From contig CM065690.1 in NCBI GenBank assembly GCA_017654935.2, positions 28,584,832-28,648,831 on the forward strand: 64,000 nucleotides of DNA, in the 5' to 3' direction. The DNA is from Phymorhynchus buccinoides (Eukaryota > Mollusca > Gastropoda > Neogastropoda > Raphitomidae). Below the pieces are notes generated by a model. That model worked only from the letters and a program-made list of their open reading frames with translations. It ran no database searches and had not been told where the DNA came from. Positions 24,236 to 35,697 of the stretch are shown here, in pieces. A program made the position numbers and the translations under genes. Positions within the stretch are counted from its first letter, which is position 1. Every line of letters starts with the position of its first letter.

Positions 24236-25071
24236 TCATGGTGATGTTTTAATTGGTGTAGTTTTTGTGTAAATGCTTTCCAACACTCCCTGTAATTAAT
24301 GCCAAACTGTCAAGAGCTCTTTTGCTTTGAGCAATGTAATTTGCTTACTTCTGTCATACGTAATTATTCAGTGTGTGTGTGTGTTTGGGCATTGATCATT
24401 TAATATTTCTTTGTGACACAAAATGGTGTGTCTTAAGATTTTTTTAAATTTATGTTTCTTAGTTATGACTACACAACAAATATCAACATTGTGGTGTGTG
24501 GTCATCCATGTGTGTGTGCGTGTGTGTGTGCGCGCACGCTCACATACATTGTGTGTGTGTGTGTGTGTGTGTGCGTGTGTGCAACTTTTCCTGGTATACA
24601 AGGATTTCCTGTTTACGAAATTTTTACCAGAAAAGGAATTTCCTGTTTTTAAGACTTGTCAAACAAGATCTCTGTGTGTCTACTGTATTTTTGAAACACT
24701 TTCAAATAAGCATTTGTATAAATTGTGGGAAAAGCAAGCTAAAATACCTTCATAAATCAATTTTTCTTCAGCTGCAGGAGGACATTACCCCATGACCCCA
24801 GCCTTTCCGGGTTTTTTTCATTTTGTGTAGTTGCACCTGTGTGTGTGTGTGTGTGCGTGCATGTGTGTGTGCGTGTGTGTGTGTGTACACTTGTTTGTAA
24901 AAGAGAAAAAGGGGTCTATGAATTCTATTCTCTCCTTTGAAGCATGAAATGGTGGGCTTACTCTTGTTTCCTATGTACACAAGAAGCATGCACATATCTT
25001 ATTCTCATGGGTGTGTGTTCATCTCTGTGTGTGAGTGTCTGTGTGTGCACCCATGCATGCATGCATGTGTC

Positions 25072-25262
25072 AGGGCTCCCAGGGACCCCCATTTGGAGGT
25101 CTATGAAGCACTAAAATTGTAAAGGACCCTCTAAAAGAATGTGCAGGGGGTCCTAGGGATTCACTAGAAACAATCTTTTTAGCATTCGCAATGCCATTGG
25201 GACCCTCTATCCTGCCTCTAGGACCCTCTATACTGTAAGTGAAGAAGTCCCTGGGACCCCTT
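25072..25262. mobile_element. Possible MITE with CTCCCAGGGAC ends
   Basis: Begins GGCTCCCAGGGACCCCC and ends AGTCCCTGGGACCCC, which are inverted copies of each other. The interior repeats GGGACCCTCTA and AGGACCCTCTA words. It lies in the intron just upstream of the JmjC catalytic exon. No target duplication was confirmed. Confidence 0.5.
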
Positions 25263-25333
25263 GTTTTGCGGAACGATTGGGAGCCATGTGTGTGCATATG
25301 TGTGGATGTTCATATCTCTTTTCACCTCACCAG

Positions 25334-25459
25334 ATGATGTGGTTCAGCAGTGGGGGAACCAACTCGGTGATTCACACCGACACCTTCGACAACATCAACT
25401 GCTTGCTGAGAGGGGAGAAAGCCTTTGTCATGATGGACCCTGCCAGGGACAGGGAAAAG
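25334..25459 (+). CDS. JmjC/cupin_8 protein, HxD catalytic exon
   Basis: 126-base exon, phase 0 at both ends, from CTCACCAG to AAG|GTGAAC. The 42 codons hold MMWFSSGGTNSVIHTDTFDN and INCLLRGEKAFVMMDP. SVIHTD is the HxD iron-binding pair of the JmjC/cupin_8 fold, SSGGT precedes it as usual, and NINCLLRG is the conserved strand after it. The distal His and the 2-oxoglutarate-binding segment must lie further 3', but nothing recognisable follows before 28393. The gene is therefore truncated here by the contig end or has very long introns. Substrate unknown. Confidence 0.92.
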
Positions 25460-26760
25460 GTGAACATTTTTATTCGTTCCCCCTGTTACTCTTAAGCCGG
25501 CGCCACACTGCATATCACAGTAGCTTTTCTCAGCTCCTTTCAGTTCATGCCTTTTGTTAACACTCATTACCAGCATAAACCAATTTAAAGTGTTTTATCC
25601 ATTAGGCTTACATTGTTTTATGGTGGTATACCACTTGTAAGGTCTTTTCCTATCCCTAGCCACAATCTATTATAAGGATATTTGCCTCTGTTAAAAGAAA
25701 TAGCTTGAAACAGTTAGCTCTCTGTTTTAAACTAAAAGGAGCCAGAATGAGGGGAATTCGTGTACTGTGATATGAGTTGACCCCAATACGACGGGGAAAA
25801 GGACGATGTCTGTGAGTCATGATTCATGCGAAATGCATCCCGTCTAAAAAAAACCTCAACTATTTCCAATCACTATGCTCACATAGACTGCAATACACGA
25901 ATCAAATATTAAAATGTTCTGTGCAAAAATAAGATATTGTATCGGATTCGTGTACAGGAGACTACAAATATAGTGAACATAACTACCGGTAGTAGGATTT
26001 CATCAGATTTATTTAGACAGTATAATTTCATGTCAATCATGCCTCACAGATTTCAAAATCTGATCGTAGTGAATCGAATCCTATGCAGTGTAACCTTCCC
26101 TTTAATGTTTTAAGTTCAAATTACCCATCTGTGACTTTTATGCACAAGCAGCTCTGTGGGAAGAGATACATACCGGTCTTTATTTTCATTCAGATGCAGT
26201 CATTTTAAGACATATATTTTGTGTAATTCCTGCCCCTTTTTGACGGAGGACTTGTGACATGAAATTAGAATTTACGGCAGGTAAAGGCTGTATATTTTAA
26301 CCCCTTCACTGCCACAGGAAAACAGAAATTATCGATTTTCTTATTATAAATTTTAAAACAAATCAGTTAGACTCAATCTGAGAAAATGGTCTAGAGATAT
26401 ATATCTTTCCTGGCTTATCTAAACCCAAAGCCATCATCCCAGGACTATGACATCAAAAGTTATGTCATCATCAATTACATCATTCAGTACGAGACTATCT
26501 CGGGACTGTCTCGTTATGCAGGCAGGGAAGGGGTTAACACTGTAAAATTACAGTCTAATTGTAGCTTACTAATCAGAATTGTCTCCCTTAACAGGGGTTT
26601 GCACTGCTTTAGCACTTGTTAGCCTACATTACATGTTTGTGTCATTGTTCTTACCAAAACACAATGAGGTGGTGTGTGGGGGGGGGGGGGGTAAAAAAAA
26701 GTTATAGATGTGCTAATTTTATGATTTTTTAAATTATTATTATACTCAGTATTTTGGTAC
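25460..26760. other. Downstream JmjC intron or flank, no feature
   Basis: I looked for a GDC-L-F-[VIL]-P...W-H-Q-V type exon and did not find one. The sequence is AT-rich, with a G-run at 26679-26691. Confidence 0.5.
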
Positions 26761-26876
26761 TTTATAGCCACAGAGGCGTCTCTGTGCAATTCGGTTTGCT
26801 CCCACCTGGAGAACTCGTCACAGCCAGAGTTGCGCCACCCTTTTTTTTGTTTTTAAATTTGCATGCAATTTTTGTG

Positions 26877-26994
<118 letters not shown>

Positions 26995-28393
26995 GTCCTA
27001 TACTTTTTTCCTTATTTATTAATGAATTAACAGTTGAAATAAATAAACATGGGAAGCATGGGGCGCTGTTTTGCAACGATGCACTGGAAATTTTTGTTCT
27101 CCTTCTCGCAGATGATGTGGCATTAATAGCAGAAACAGTAGTAGGGCTACAGAATCAATTAAACCATTTAGCTAGAGTATCTACATAATTAAAGTTGAAG
27201 GTTAACTTAGCGAAAAGTAATATCATTGTATTTAGAAAGGGTGGATATCTTGCAGCACGTGAAAGATGGATATACAATGGATCAGATATGCCTGTAGTTA
27301 ATGTATATAAATATCTTGGTATTTATTTCTCAACGCGTCTGAGTTTCAGTTTTGCTTGCAAAGATCTAGTTAGTAGGGGTAAACGTGCTTTACTTTGCAT
27401 TATGAAAAAATTGAGAATGTTAAATAATGAATCTTTATCTCTGTTCTTAAAGCTTTTCGATTCACAGATTCAACCAATAGTACAATATGGAGCCGAATTA
27501 TGGGGACTCGAATCTGCTGCTATCCACATTGAAAAAATTCATTTATTTGGTTTAAAGAAGTTCCTTGGAGTGACAATGCGAACACCGAATGATTTAGTTT
27601 ACGGCGAGACTAATAGATTTCCTATTTATTTGTTATCTGTTGTTAGATGTATTCGTTATTGGGTCAAAATAACAAGAATGTCGCCCAATAGATTACCATA
27701 TAAAGCGTATAGTATGTTAGTAGAATTGGATAATAGGGGAAAGACCAATTGGGTCACTAATGTAAGGTCAACATTGTATGAAAACGGGTTTGGGTTTGTG
27801 TGGCAAAACCAGGGAGTAGAGAATGTAAATGGGTTCATACGTGCCTTTAGGCAAAGATTGATAGATTATAATTGGCAGAGATGGAGTTCCCATATGCAGG
27901 CTAGTAATCGATTTGGCTTCTACAAATTGCTAAGCTCGTTGCATTGCATTCCAACTTATTTAATGATGAATATAAACAGGCAAATGAAATGTTATATGAC
28001 AAAATTAAGATTTGGTATTTCTGATATCTGTGTACATTCTAATCGCTACAGGCCTGTTGATGATCGTAACTTTATTTGCCCTGTTTGTTATAAAGGTGAG
28101 GAAAATGAGATTCATTTTGTTTTGTCTTGTCCAGTTTTACAAAATATTAGAGATCAGTTAATCCCTTCGAAATACTTTAAGTATCCTTGTTTGTTCAGAT
28201 TAGTTTTACTATTAACAACAACTAATGAAAATACTGTTAAGAAACTGTCTTTGTATGTATATAAAGCATTTAAAGTCCGTAAGGATATGATTGCAACTTG
28301 ACCTAATTTTGTAATAGGATATGTTGTTTGTTATATATGTACCCCCTTCTAAGGGGCTATGGCCTTTAAGAATAAAAAGTCTGCGTCTGCGTC
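26995..28393 (+). pseudogene. 5'-truncated non-LTR retrotransposon, RT C-terminus
   Basis: Starts in RT at a SPILFSLFINEL-like block, then LLADDVAL (motif C, with the catalytic Asp pair). After one in-frame TAA at 27187-27189, a 368-codon frame follows (27195-28301) with LKVNLAKSNIIVF, YKYLGIYFSTR (motif E region) and RYRPVDDRNFICPVCYKG...HFVLSCP, a CxxC-H-C tail. The 3' UTR has TATGGCCTTTAAGAATAAA and a short (GTCTGC)n run that stops at the N gap. The intact long frame suggests a fairly recent insertion. Clade uncertain. Confidence 0.85.
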
Positions 28394-28893
28394 NNNNNNN
28401 NNNNNNNNNNNNNNNNNNNNNNNNNNNNNNNNNNNNNNNNNNNNNNNNNNNNNNNNNNNNNNNNNNNNNNNNNNNNNNNNNNNNNNNNNNNNNNNNNNNN
28501 NNNNNNNNNNNNNNNNNNNNNNNNNNNNNNNNNNNNNNNNNNNNNNNNNNNNNNNNNNNNNNNNNNNNNNNNNNNNNNNNNNNNNNNNNNNNNNNNNNNN
28601 NNNNNNNNNNNNNNNNNNNNNNNNNNNNNNNNNNNNNNNNNNNNNNNNNNNNNNNNNNNNNNNNNNNNNNNNNNNNNNNNNNNNNNNNNNNNNNNNNNNN
28701 NNNNNNNNNNNNNNNNNNNNNNNNNNNNNNNNNNNNNNNNNNNNNNNNNNNNNNNNNNNNNNNNNNNNNNNNNNNNNNNNNNNNNNNNNNNNNNNNNNNN
28801 NNNNNNNNNNNNNNNNNNNNNNNNNNNNNNNNNNNNNNNNNNNNNNNNNNNNNNNNNNNNNNNNNNNNNNNNNNNNNNNNNNNNNNNNNNNNN
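28394..28893. other. Assembly gap, 500 N
   Basis: Exactly 500 N, a round size typical of an arbitrary scaffolding spacer. The left contig ends in a short TCTGCG-type hexamer repeat at a LINE tail. The right contig starts inside sequence homologous to 13344. Open frames running across the N are meaningless. Confidence 0.99.
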
Positions 28894-29099
28894 TGTTTTT
28901 CACTTTATCTTTTCTAAAATTACTTTTGACTTATTTTCAAACAAAATTATTCACATTTTGATGGTTGAATTGCACAAATACTGCTCTTATTTCCAGTTAA
29001 ATGCCAAACGGTGGTGTCGACATTCTCTTTTGCCGGTATAGTACCATTTTGCATTTTACTGGGAAATGTTATAGTCCTTTTGGTATTCAACTTTCAATA

Positions 29100-29328
29100 T
29101 TATATTGTGTGCATTATAAACATTAATTCTTCTTTGCCTTCCCAGGCCATAAGGCCACAATGGGAACATATGTGTCCGTTTTCCAGTTTTCATTGGTCTG
29201 CTCGCTGCATTCAACCGACACATTCCGATTTCGGAGGAGCTCAAAGGAGAAAACCATATGAAAGATTTTTTAAAGGCAGGAGAATGGGCCAAAACGACAG
29301 AAAGATAGTAGATGAAACAAAGCAAGGA
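29100..29328 (-). mobile_element. S1-subfamily copy in arm B, split by a LINE
   Basis: Allele of 12945-13145. The AAG-rich end is replaced here by TTCTTTGCC. The rest of the repeat resumes after the ~600-bp LINE fragment, near 29935. Confidence 0.7.
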
Positions 29329-29935
29329 ACACACCTTCCATTCTGAAGGTGTATTCGACGGCTACCAAGGAGTTAGCCTACAAAGCCATGGTCAGGCCCA
29401 TTCTTGAATATGCAAGCACAGTATGGGACCCACACATCGACAGGCAGATCTCTGACCTATAGAAGGTTCAACACAGGGCGGCAAGATACGTGCTAAACAG
29501 CCACAAAAATACATCCAGTGTCAGCACCATGCTCCACCAGCTACAATGGCCATCTCTGGCTGAGCGCCTCCGCGCTTCCAGGCTATCCATGATCTACAAG
29601 ATCACAAATGGACTGGCCTGTGTGAAATGCAGCGCCCTCAAACCCATGCCCCCCAGCAGCAGAAGACAAAACCACAACAAGCAGTTCCAAAGAATCCCCG
29701 CTAGAACCGACTACCACAACAACTCTTTCTTACCCCGAACCGTCCGCGACTGGAACACCCTACCATCAGAAACAGTCCTGTCCCCCACGCTCGGCTCCTT
29801 CATCTCGAAGGTGCTGAAGCTCCCTAACTAAAAACACACTACTACCCCCCCCCCCCCCCCTTTTTATATATCTTTTTTTCCTGTGTGCGGCTGGGTGTTC
29901 TCGGACTAGCCAGGGGTGCTCGGTCTTGAACACCC
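29329..29935 (+). pseudogene. LINE ORF2 3' fragment, present only in haplotype B
   Basis: The reading frame from about 29340 gives AYKAMVRPILEYASTVWDPH, then a TAG at 29460-29462 in place of the usual sense codon before KVQHRAARYV, and MLHQLQWPSLAERL, SRLSMIYKI and FLPRTVRDWNTLP. This is the region after RT found in CR1/Jockey-type elements. It ends with SFISKVLK and a stop at 29829-29831, followed by polyC. Arm A lacks it: the flanks join directly near 12930. Either a 5'-truncated insertion in B or a deletion in A. Confidence 0.85.
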
Positions 29936-30479
29936 TCTTATCTGTCTAGGTTTATTTTTGTTTTTTGTTTTTCCTGCACTGCATAATTCTTTGAACCCCA
30001 GTACATGTCAGTAATTGCCGGTTACGGCAGGTGGACATTATTGGCATAAGAAGAAGGAAAAAGGCAGAGTCAAAGGGAGAGACAGATTAGAGGATGTTTT
30101 CCCCATCATATTTATTGCTTCCCTTTTCTATCTCTCTCTCGCCCTCTCACTCTTGTTGCACTTGTCCTCCCCGTTGCCGTTGCCGTTCTGGAACCTTGAT
30201 TCTTTGGTCCATTTTCCCCCTTCTCCTTTTCATTGGCTCTCCTTCTTCCTCTTCTCCTCCTCCTTTTCCTTTCTTCTTATTTCTTTCATAATTTTCATTT
30301 CCATCTTTTCTTCTCTTTTGTTGTTGTTTTCCTTCCTCTTTTGCATTTTCTTCTTTCTTCTCTTTTTTTCTGTCTTCTTTATCTCAGTTTTTCCTTAGTC
30401 TCTTTCTTTCTTTGTTTCCTTTCTTCTCTTTTCTTCTTCTCTTTATTATTTTTTTTTCTTTATCGTTTTTTTTATGATA

Positions 30480-31210
30480 GATGATGATGATATGATAGTG
30501 AGTCCTGATGAAGATGCTGTGGGGTCCATTACGGCTTGCGATCCGTGACAGGGCTGTCCTCCACGCTCCCTATCAAATGATGATGATGATGATATGATAG
30601 TGAGTCCTGATGAAGATGATGCTGTGGGGTCCATTACGGCTTGCGATCCGTGACAGGGCTGTCCTCCACGCTCCCTATCAAATGATGATGATGATGATAT
30701 GATAGTGAGTCCTGATGAAGATGCTGTTGTGGGGTCCATTACGGCTTGCGATCCGTGACAGGGCTGTCCTCCACGCTCCCTATCAAATGATGATGATGAT
30801 GATATGATAGTGAGTCCTGATGAAGATGATGCTGTGGGGTCCATTACGGCTTGCGATCCGTGACAGGGCTGTCCTCCACGCTCCCTATCAAATGATGATG
30901 ATGATGATATGATAGTGAGTCCTGATGAAGATGATGCTGTGGGGTCCATTACGGCTTGCGATCCGTGACAGGGCTGTCCTCCACGCTCCCTATCAAATTT
31001 ATCCTGGCGTCAACCAGGCCCGGCAGAAACAGACACCTGCAGTGTTGGTCAGGAAATTGGAGCAACACTCTCAATACACATCCGTAAAGTGGATGAAGCC
31101 CGACTGTGTGGTCCCATTCTACCCATTGAGTCCACAGCACACTCACTCTGGGTAGGAGCCGGTCTGGGCCGAAAAAACCCACAAGACCCTGATGGGATTC
31201 GAAGTTTAGA
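30480..31210 (+). repeat. Dispersed repeat S3 with five ~107-bp units (haplotype B)
   Basis: Units with (GAT)n, GAGTCCTGATGAAGATG and ACGGCTTGCGATCCGTGACA repeat five times. The unique tail with CTGGCGTCAACCAGGCCC and GTCCACAGCACACTC follows. Haplotype A carries two units. Confidence 0.93.
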
Positions 31211-31275
31211 GGAATTAAGTTACAATCACAGAACTTCCATATGGTGTGGGGGAACTATTTGTACGGAAGACCCCA

Positions 31276-31276
<1 letters not shown>

Positions 31277-31341
<65 letters not shown>
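31277..31341 (+). repeat. 65-base poly-G tract
   Basis: Uninterrupted G, at the S1 head position where haplotype A has seven C (11910-11916). It could be a long-read homopolymer artefact or real slippage. Confidence 0.9.
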
Positions 31342-31343
<2 letters not shown>

Positions 31344-31754
31344 TTAATTCAACATGGGGTAAGAAAGGCACAAACTGCCAGCCATCACATGATTTTACGA
31401 TGTCATAAACCTGACACACGTCAACTTTCAGTTTAGTTCTCCCGGTTGAGGTGTTTTCTTAGTTTGTTTATGTTTGATTTTAATTCTAAGCATAAAACAT
31501 TCACTATTCCTGCCATACAATTATAAAACAATCAGTTACGCTCTGGCTGATGGGAACCGAGTATCTGCATCTACTGAAGATGGCTATGCTGCAAAGGCAA
31601 GAAATTGAAATTTTGTGTTTGCCAAAAGATATTTGAAAGGTGATCAGACAAAAAGTAACAGGAAAAAAGTAACAAATTTGCCTAGGAAAAAAAGTAACTG
31701 GAACAAAAGCAACAGGAAAACAAGTAACATCAAAATACACACACACGCACACGC

Positions 31755-31799
<45 letters not shown>

Positions 31800-32060
31800 C
31801 GCGCGCACGCATACATCCACGCGCGCACGCACGCATAAATAAACTTATTGAATAGCTCTCATAATGCAATAATGTTTGCATAGACGCATAGACGCGCACA
31901 CGCACAACACACACACAAATGCGCGCTCATGCACGCACACACATATATATACACACAAAAGCACAATTATATAACACAATAAACTTATTGAATAGCTCTC
32001 ATACTACAAATTATTCTTATACGCATAGAGGCACACATACAAGCACGTGCACGCACACAG

Positions 32061-32127
<67 letters not shown>

Positions 32128-32151
32128 CGCGCGTGTGCCAAGAGATGAGAT

Positions 32152-32474
32152 AACGAAATTGAACAAAGGGGGGAACTATCTTTCTAATTAACTCCCCTCC
32201 ACCAATGTTGATTACAATACCAATCATCTAGCAATGCGTGGATCATAGCCAAAGGGAGGCAAACAAAGTATCATTCTCAAAACAGAATGTGCCAAGTTCG
32301 CTTTATGACCCTTCACCCACACAGTACACATCAACAATGGTGGAGAGGACGACATACAAACAAATCAACATCTATCCAAGAGTGACATAGCCTTCTAAAC
32401 TTGAATATGTAATCAACTTTGGTGGAGGGGAGTTAATTAGAAAGAGAGTAATCTCCCTTTGTTCAATTTCGTTA
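32152..32474. repeat. Inverted repeat, ~65-bp arms
   Basis: Arms at 32152-32216 and 32411-32474 share AACGAAATTGAACAAAGGG, TCTTTCTAATTAACTCCCC and CACCAA with their complements. About 195 bases separate them, and CA microsatellites flank both sides. No transposase. Confidence 0.85.
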
Positions 32475-32572
32475 TCCATAACATACTTATAAACATGCAC
32501 GTACACATGCACGCGAGCGTACACGCGTACACACAACAGACCCAACACACACACACACAAACACGCACACGC

Positions 32573-32671
<99 letters not shown>

Positions 32672-32883
32672 CATTGACATTGTGAATTTCATGCACATCA
32701 CATTTGACTGTTAAGTGTATAACTATTTTACATAGTTAGCTTCTTGTGATTCTACATGATATATCACCGTGATCTTGTGTTGTTATCTTTTTAAGTAGTT
32801 TTTCCTTTCATAAGTTAGTTATCATACAAATTAGTTATAATTAGTTATAATTATCTAATTGTTTTCTTGTTGTGAGATAACAT

Positions 32884-34138
32884 ATGTTCGTTAAAGATTT
32901 TAAAGTATTGCAATGGAATTGTCGATCCCTCACAACCAGTAAAGACCAACTGGTACAACAATCAGCTGAAGAGAAATATAACATACTAGCTTTGCAGTCA
33001 CTAAATGTGCGAAAAGACAAACTACCTAAATTACCTAACTATTACTTTCCGCCTATTATCCAAAACGTTGGTAATGATGAAAACATAAACGTGGCGATAT
33101 ACGTTCGTGAAGATGTGAAATACACACCATGTGCCAGTCCTGTTCCACCAGACATTTCCCGGGTTGTATGCTTGTGCAGTCAGGGTACAAGTAGATTATA
33201 ATGTACTAACAATTGTTTCTGTCTAGTTACCCAAAGGACCTAACGAAATTAATACAGAATGGTTACGCTCAATTCAGTCAGACCAGTCTAATAAATATCT
33301 TGTCACTGGTGACTTTAATGCCCATTCACCATTTTGGGAAAAGGGATGTCAAGTCATAACCAATAATCGTTTTATTGAAAATATAGTGGATTCATCTCTT
33401 TACCTTTTAAACGACGGTAGTATAACCCGAATCCCTGACAATCCCAAACATAATCCTAGTGCCATCGATATATCGTTGATATCTCCAGAACTGGCTGTAT
33501 CTTGTGACTGGAAAACCCTTGATGACACGTTAAATAGTGACCATCTGCCTATCGTCATTTCATTTGAGACTGTGAGACCTAAAACAAACAATGTGACGCA
33601 TGATAAGGTTCCAAAATATTGCTACAAATTTGCAAACTGGATTAAATTTTCGTATTTATTAAGTTCATTTTATATAGATATAAACAATATGAATTGTCAA
33701 GATGTTGATACACTATATGACAGATTTCAAAACGCAATCATTTCTGCTGCTAATGAATCGATTCCAACAATAAAATCTGTAAAATCAAAGGAACATTTGG
33801 GTAATGTGTGGTGGAATGAGACTTGCCAAGGTGCTAAGCAAGAGAAAAAGAACAAAACAAGAGAGTATAAAAGAGAGAAGGATCCTAAAGAAAAGGTTAA
33901 AAAACTTCTTGAAAAGAAAAGAGCAAAAAACAAACAAAATAGAATAAATGCGCAAGCAAAACGGCAATATTGGTCTTCTTTCTGTGAAAATGAGGTATCA
34001 AATTTTAAAGATATTCAAAAAGTTTGGACACAATTAAAAACGATGAAAAGTGGGGTTAGCCTACCACATTGTCCAGTTAACTTATCAACAGATTATAAAA
34101 ATCATCGTGAAAGTGAAGAAGAAAAAGACGTTTATAAT
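32884..34138 (+). pseudogene. I/Nimb-like LINE ORF2, endonuclease part
   Basis: Starts at ATG 32884 with FKVLQWNCRSL, the N-terminal strand of an APE-type endonuclease (the usual catalytic LQE is LQS here). A frameshift near 33178-33200 and a TAG at 33224-33226 break it. It continues with LVTGDFNAHSPFWEK (catalytic GDFNAH), SAIDISLISPELA and DHLPIVISFE, where the His is catalytic. A basic linker rich in KREKDPKEKVKKLLEKKRAK follows, typical between nuclease and RT. Interrupted by a SINE-like insert at 34139. ORF1 is absent, replaced by CA repeats. Confidence 0.9.
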
Positions 34139-34351
34139 AGTCCAAAACCACGACGAGTTTTACGTCCTCTTGGTCTGAATCAGACACATATGGGACATTT
34201 GTAAATACAAATATGGTGGGAACAATACTGGAGGCAATGCCCGGAGGCAGTACGAAACCAGTAAAGTCCCGATTTTGCATTAATACAGATAGGTGTAGCG
34301 GTGACCACGCCTCGGTTAAACCTCATCGGCTATAGCACCGCCACAAGTTAG
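34139..34351 (+). mobile_element. 213-bp SINE-like insert (family S4) inside the LINE
   Basis: Matches 47440-47590 (and the complement of 526-680) in order. TATAAT occurs immediately before it (34133-34138) and at its end (34352-34357), a target-site duplication. Insert plus one TATAAT is 219 bases, a multiple of three, and removing it leaves the ORF2 frame continuous. On the minus strand the end has TAGCCGATGAGG, which loosely resembles a pol III A box. Confidence 0.88.
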
Positions 34352-34357
34352 TATAAT

Positions 34358-35697
34358 GATAAAAAAATGTGGTTCGAACCAGTAGAAGATCATTATTTAA
34401 ATGCTCCTATAACATTAGAGGAGGTAAAAGAGTGCCTCAATACTTTGAAGAAAAAGACATCAGTGGGCTTAGACGGCATTTCCAATAAAATGTTAAGTCA
34501 CCTTCCGCAAAATGTAATATATTTTCTTTATTTGTTGTTTCAAAAATATTGGAGCGATGGTAGAATGCCTTTAATTTGGAAGCATTCCATAATTGTTCCA
34601 ATTCATAAGAAGGGGAAGCCACTTAGAGATATAAATAGTTACCGCCCTATTGCATTAACATCTAATACATGTACATTCATGGAAAAGATTGTGTTAAAAA
34701 GACTAATTCATCATTGTAGTAAACATAGCATCATACCAATTAACCAAGCTGCATTCCAGACAGGCAGATCCACAATAGAACATCTAGTCAAACTTACAAC
34801 TCATGTAAAACATCAGTTTGCACGTCGTAAGAACGTACTTGCAACATTTTTTGACATACGAAAAGCCTATGAACAAGTGTGGCACAAGCAGCTTTTGTAT
34901 AAAATAAAAAATATTGGTATCAGTGGTAATATGTACAATTATATTCAAGATTTTCTACATTGTAGGCATATTCAAACAAGAATAGAAAATACATGTTCGA
35001 ACCCTAGGCCTTTACAAATGGGTTTACCTCAAGGATCAGTAATTTCGCCAATATTATTTAATATTTTGATTTCTGATCTACCCAAAGGTCTTTCTAAAAA
35101 ATACAGTTAGCTCAATTTGCAGACGATATATGCCTATGGATGAAAGTAACAATGAAACGACATACTCCATCAAGGTCACTGAATTATATTAAAATTAAAT
35201 ATCAACACGAACTTAATAAAATAAATAATTTTTTATATGAAAACGGACTTTCTCTTTCGCCAGAAAAGACAAATATGATGCTTTTTAACTCTGGATATGA
35301 TCCAGATAAACTTCCAATTTTCATCTTGGATGGCATTGTTTTAAATTATGTTAAAAGCGTCAAATTCTTAGGTGTTTTCTTAAGTAGTAAGTTAACGTGG
35401 AATGCTCATATTTATTATATTTTAAATAAAGCAAGGAAAAGCTTAAACTTCCTTAAAATAGTTAGTAAACAATCGTGGGGGCAAGATACCAACACATTAA
35501 TAATTTTAGCATCCGCCCTTGTACGCTCTAGACTATCATATGCTCAAGAAGTATTTTTTAATGCACCTCAATATTTTTTAAATAAACTTCAGAGTACTGA
35601 CTGCAAAGCTTACAAAATTGCTCTTGGAGTTCCCATACATACATCTAACTTAGGGACATATAGCGAAGTGGGAGTTTTACCTCTCACAGAACTCTGA
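34358..35697 (+). pseudogene. I/Nimb-like LINE ORF2, reverse transcriptase part
   Basis: Blocks in order: KKKTSVGLDGISNKML, YRPIALTS, NQAAFQTGRSTIEHL, ATFFDIRKAYEQVW (motif A, Asp in FFDI), GLPQGSVISPILFNI (motif B) and FADD at 35116-35127 (motif C). A frame change in the A-run at about 35095-35100 separates motif B from motif C. It then continues to GLSLSPEKTNMM and KFLGVFLSSKLTW. A TGA at 35695-35697 ends the frame before the RNase H linker. Confidence 0.92.

Noticed and set aside
26762..26830. Candidate next JmjC exon after a CCACAG acceptor
   Set aside because: The reading has no cupin motif, runs into a polyT/CT tract and has no donor.
28321..28961. Open frames of 184-200 codons across the gap
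   Set aside because: They consist almost entirely of N.
30446..30949. 167-residue repeated Ser-rich protein
   Set aside because: Translation of the ~107-bp S3 units; its length tracks the unit number and differs between the arms.
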